Below, piece by piece: positions 62,058-64,000 of a stretch of DNA of 64,000 bases; positions within the stretch are counted from its first letter, which is position 1; the number at the start of each line of letters is the position of its first letter. This DNA is from Blastococcus sp. VKM Ac-2987 (GTDB lineage Bacteria; Actinomycetota; Actinomycetes; Mycobacteriales; Geodermatophilaceae): positions 1,128,238-1,192,237 of the forward strand of contig NZ_JAPVBG010000002.1 of NCBI RefSeq assembly GCF_026967805.1, read 5' to 3'. Both the position numbers and the translations under genes were made by a program. The notes under the pieces were generated by a model that was given only the letters and a program-made list of their open reading frames with translations, did no database searches and was not told the origin of the DNA.

Positions 62058-63556
62058 GCACCGACACCCTGGTCGAGTACGGCGAGCTGCTCACCCGGTA
62101 CGAGCCGGTCATCGGCCTGGAGACCCACGTCGAGCTGGGCACCGCGTCGAAGATGTTCTGCGGCTGCTCGACCACCTTCGGCGCCGAGCCCAACACCCAG
62201 ACCTGCCCGGTGTGCCTGGGCCTGCCCGGGTCGCTGCCCGCCGCCAACGCCGCCGCCATCGAGGCGACCATCCGCATCGGGCTGGCGCTGGGCTGCCGGA
62301 TCGCCACCTGGTCGCGCTTCGCGCGGAAGAACTACTTCTACCCGGACATCCCCAAGGGCTTCCAGACCAGCCAGTACGACGAGCCGCTCTGCACCGCCGG
62401 GCACCTCGACGTCGAGGTCGAGGGCGAGACCTACCGCGTCGAGATCGAGCGGGTGCACCTGGAGGAGGACACCGGCAAGAACCTGCACGTCGGTGGCTCG
62501 ACCGGGCGCATCCACGGCGCCGACCACTCGCTGGTCGACTACAACCGCGCCGGCATCCCGCTGGTCGAGATCGTCACCCGGCCGATCCCGGGCGCGGGGG
62601 CCAAGGCCCCCGAGGTGGCCAAGGCCTACGTCACCGAGCTGCGCGAGATCCTGCTCGCCCTCGGCGTCTCCGAGGTGCGCATGGAGCAGGGCAACCTGCG
62701 CTGCGACGTCAACACCTCGCTGGCGCCCATCGGCAGCCTCGAGTGGGGCACCCGCACCGAGACCAAGAACGTGAACTCGCTGCGTTCCGTGGAGCGCTCG
62801 GTGCGCTTCGAGATGCGCCGCCAGGCCGCCGTGCTGGACGCCGCCGAGCGCGTCGTGCAGGAGACCCGCCACTTCCACGAGGACACCGGCAGCACCTCGT
62901 CGGGCCGGAGCAAGGAGGAGGCCACCGACTACCGGTACTTCCCCGAGCCCGACCTGGTGCCCATCGCCCCCGACGAGGCGTGGGTCGAGGAGCTGCGGGC
63001 CGGCCTGCCCGAGCTGCCCGCTGCCCGCCGGACCCGCCTCTCCGACGAGTGGGGGATCTCGCCGACGGAGATGGCGTGGCTGGTCAACGCCGGCGCCGTC
63101 GAGCTGGTCAGCGACACGGTCGCCGCGGGCGCCTCGCCGGGGGATGCGCGCAAGTGGTGGCTCGGCGAGCTGGCCCGCCGGGCCAACGACGCCGGGACCG
63201 ACCTGACCGAGCTCGCCGTGACCCCGGCGCAGGTCGCCGAGCTCATCGGCCTGATCTCCGCAGGCACGATCAACGACCAGCTGGCCCGGCAGGCGCTGGA
63301 CGGCGTCCTGGCCGGCGAGGGCGACCCGTCCGCCGTCGTCGAGGCCCGCGGCCTGGCGGTCATGGGCGACTCCGACGAGCTGGTGGCCGCCGTCGACGCG
63401 GCGATCGAGGGCAACCCCGACGTCGCCGACAAGGTGCGCGGCGGCAAGGTGCAGGCGATCGGGGCGCTGGTCGGCGCGGTCATGAAGACCACCCGCGGCA
63501 AGGCCGACGCCGCCACCGTGAAGCGCATGCTGGAGGAACGGTTGATCAGCAGCTGA
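62054..63556 (+). CDS. gatB: Asp-tRNA(Asn)/Glu-tRNA(Gln) amidotransferase subunit B
   Basis: GatB activates the misacylated tRNA by phosphorylation and amidates it. The 500-residue protein has the cradle domain ([20 protein letters not shown], then [13 protein letters not shown] with zinc Cys residues), the signature [14 protein letters not shown], and a C-terminal YqeY-like tail ([18 protein letters not shown]). It is the last gene of the operon and is followed by two hairpins. Presence of GatCAB suggests that Gln-tRNA, and perhaps Asn-tRNA, is made by the indirect route. Confidence 0.97.
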   Translation: MSTDTLVEYGELLTRYEPVIGLETHVELGTASKMFCGCSTTFGAEPNTQTCPVCLGLPGSLPAANAAAIEATIRIGLALGCRIATWSRFARKNYFYPDIPKGFQTSQYDEPLCTAGHLDVEVEGETYRVEIERVHLEEDTGKNLHVGGSTGRIHGADHSLVDYNRAGIPLVEIVTRPIPGAGAKAPEVAKAYVTELREILLALGVSEVRMEQGNLRCDVNTSLAPIGSLEWGTRTETKNVNSLRSVERSVRFEMRRQAAVLDAAERVVQETRHFHEDTGSTSSGRSKEEATDYRYFPEPDLVPIAPDEAWVEELRAGLPELPAARRTRLSDEWGISPTEMAWLVNAGAVELVSDTVAAGASPGDARKWWLGELARRANDAGTDLTELAVTPAQVAELIGLISAGTINDQLARQALDGVLAGEGDPSAVVEARGLAVMGDSDELVAAVDAAIEGNPDVADKVRGGKVQAIGALVGAVMKTTRGKADAATVKRMLEERLISS

Positions 63557-63558
63557 TC

Positions 63559-63600
63559 GTCGCGCCGAGTGGGGCCCGGAGGGCTCCGCGCAGGCGCGAC
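63559..63600 (+). terminator. Hairpin after gatB
   Basis: GTCGCGCC (63559-63566) pairs with GGCGCGAC (63593-63600), with further pairing of the G-rich and C-rich tracts between. It follows the gatB stop directly. Confidence 0.6.
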
Positions 63601-63641
63601 TCAGCGGCTCAGCTCAGCAGGGGGACGGCACCTGGCCGCGG

Positions 63642-63660
63642 TGCGGTCCGGAGGACCGCA
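63642..63660. terminator. Second hairpin before the opposing gene
   Basis: TGCGGTCC (63642-63649) pairs with GGACCGCA (63653-63660) around a 3-base loop, four bases from the stop of the minus-strand sugar dehydrogenase gene. It probably serves that gene. Confidence 0.6.
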
Positions 63661-63663
63661 GTG

Positions 63664-64000
63664 TCAGAGCGGGGAGTTCGGCTGGCCGCCGGGCGGGCGG
63701 ATGCGCAGCACCTTGTCGTCGTCCTCGGCCGGCGTGCCGAGGCCGTCGCGGTTGGACGTCGTGATCCAGAGCGCGCCCTCGGCGTCCAGGACGACGGTGC
63801 GCAGGCGGCCGTACCGGTCGCCGAGCACCGCGTCGACGGCGCCGTCGATCGGCACGCCGCTCTCGTCCAGCGTGATCACGTGCACCTGCCGCCCGTCCAG
63901 CGCACCCAGGAACACCGTCCCGTTCGCGACCGCGCAGCCGCCCAGGCCGCCCTCCTCGGCCGGGATGGTCACCACGGGGACACCGGGGCCGTCCTCCTGG
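63664..64000 (-). CDS. PQQ-type sugar dehydrogenase (aldose dehydrogenase family), C-terminal part
   Basis: The gene is cut by the right edge; about 112 C-terminal codons are seen, read in frame beyond the Met at 63975 to the edge. The peptide has beta-propeller motifs typical of soluble glucose/aldose sugar dehydrogenases: GLGGCAVANGTVFLGALDG, GRLRTVVLDAEGALWITTSN and the end of the last blade DDDKVLRIRPP. These enzymes oxidise sugars with PQQ in the cell envelope. The N-terminus and signal peptide are outside the window, and PQQ binding residues cannot be checked. Confidence 0.8.
   Translation of the reverse strand, partial: QEDGPGVPVVTIPAEEGGLGGCAVANGTVFLGALDGRQVHVITLDESGVPIDGAVDAVLGDRYGRLRTVVLDAEGALWITTSNRDGLGTPAEDDDKVLRIRPPGGQPNSPL

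Overview
The window is very GC-rich actinobacterial chromosome with strong G/C preference at third codon positions. Gene content (NucS, GlgE maltosyltransferase pathway, MurA with Asp in place of the catalytic Cys, ethylmalonyl-CoA pathway enzymes, DivIVA-type coiled-coil protein, DUF2550 next to atpC, RGCVC small protein) fits an aerobic actinomycete; a Geodermatophilaceae-like genus (Blastococcus, Geodermatophilus, Modestobacter) is my best guess, but that is inference from gene style and not from an alignment. I see no tRNA, rRNA, CRISPR array, transposase or prophage. The region looks like ordinary core chromosome.

Layout. 0-3.5 kb: end of the F1Fo ATP synthase operon (atpA end, atpG, atpD, a 0.5 kb spacer, atpC) followed by a DUF2550 membrane protein. 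4-6.3 kb: cobalamin adenosyltransferase and murA, transcribed divergently. 6.3-28 kb: a dispersed acyl-CoA and B12 block: ethylmalonyl-CoA mutase (meaA), a crotonase-fold protein, a tandem-fused 3-hydroxyacyl-CoA dehydrogenase, crotonyl-CoA carboxylase/reductase, an epimerase, thiolase, the MeaB GTPase, a MarR regulator and an isobutyryl-CoA-mutase-type large subunit. Interleaved are a DAACS-family transporter with a putative Cys-type leader peptide, a GAF-EAL protein, nucS, a sortase fused to DUF4397 and a DivIVA-like protein. 28-44.6 kb: thioredoxin/TPR protein, zinc metallopeptidase, then alpha-glucan metabolism: glgE-treS-mak-glgB on the minus strand, glgP divergent from it, an FHA protein, and glgX. 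44.6-52.2 kb: ABC ATPase, enoyl-CoA hydratase, RGCVC small protein, a Cds1-like PLP enzyme, two CBS/CorC membrane proteins, and etfBA. 52.3-63.6 kb: MFS transporter, cysteine desulfurase, mnmA, a MetE-like protein, ligA, an ACT protein, gatCAB. The right edge cuts a PQQ-type sugar dehydrogenase.

How the genes work together. Thiolase, hydroxyacyl-CoA dehydrogenase, enoyl-CoA hydratase, Ccr, epimerase and MeaA form the first half of the ethylmalonyl-CoA pathway (acetyl-CoA to methylsuccinyl-CoA); EtfBA would take electrons from the acyl-CoA dehydrogenase step. The adenosyltransferase and MeaB supply and protect the B12 cofactor of both mutases. GlgE, TreS, Mak and GlgB turn trehalose into alpha-glucan; GlgP and GlgX break it down. 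Cysteine desulfurase and MnmA provide tRNA 2-thiouridine.

The most interesting signal is a 16-bp palindrome, GTTACC-N4-GGTAAC, at four intergenic sites: upstream of meaA, the fused hydroxyacyl-CoA dehydrogenase, ccr and etfBA. It predicts one repressor, not encoded here, controlling a scattered ethylmalonyl-CoA regulon. Other leads are a 22-bp palindrome over the promoter of the isobutyryl-CoA-mutase-type gene beside a MarR gene, a putative cysteine-responsive leader peptide in front of the DAACS transporter, and a structured leader before the RGCVC gene. Many genes also have a TANNNT box 6-8 nt before the start codon, suggesting leaderless transcription.
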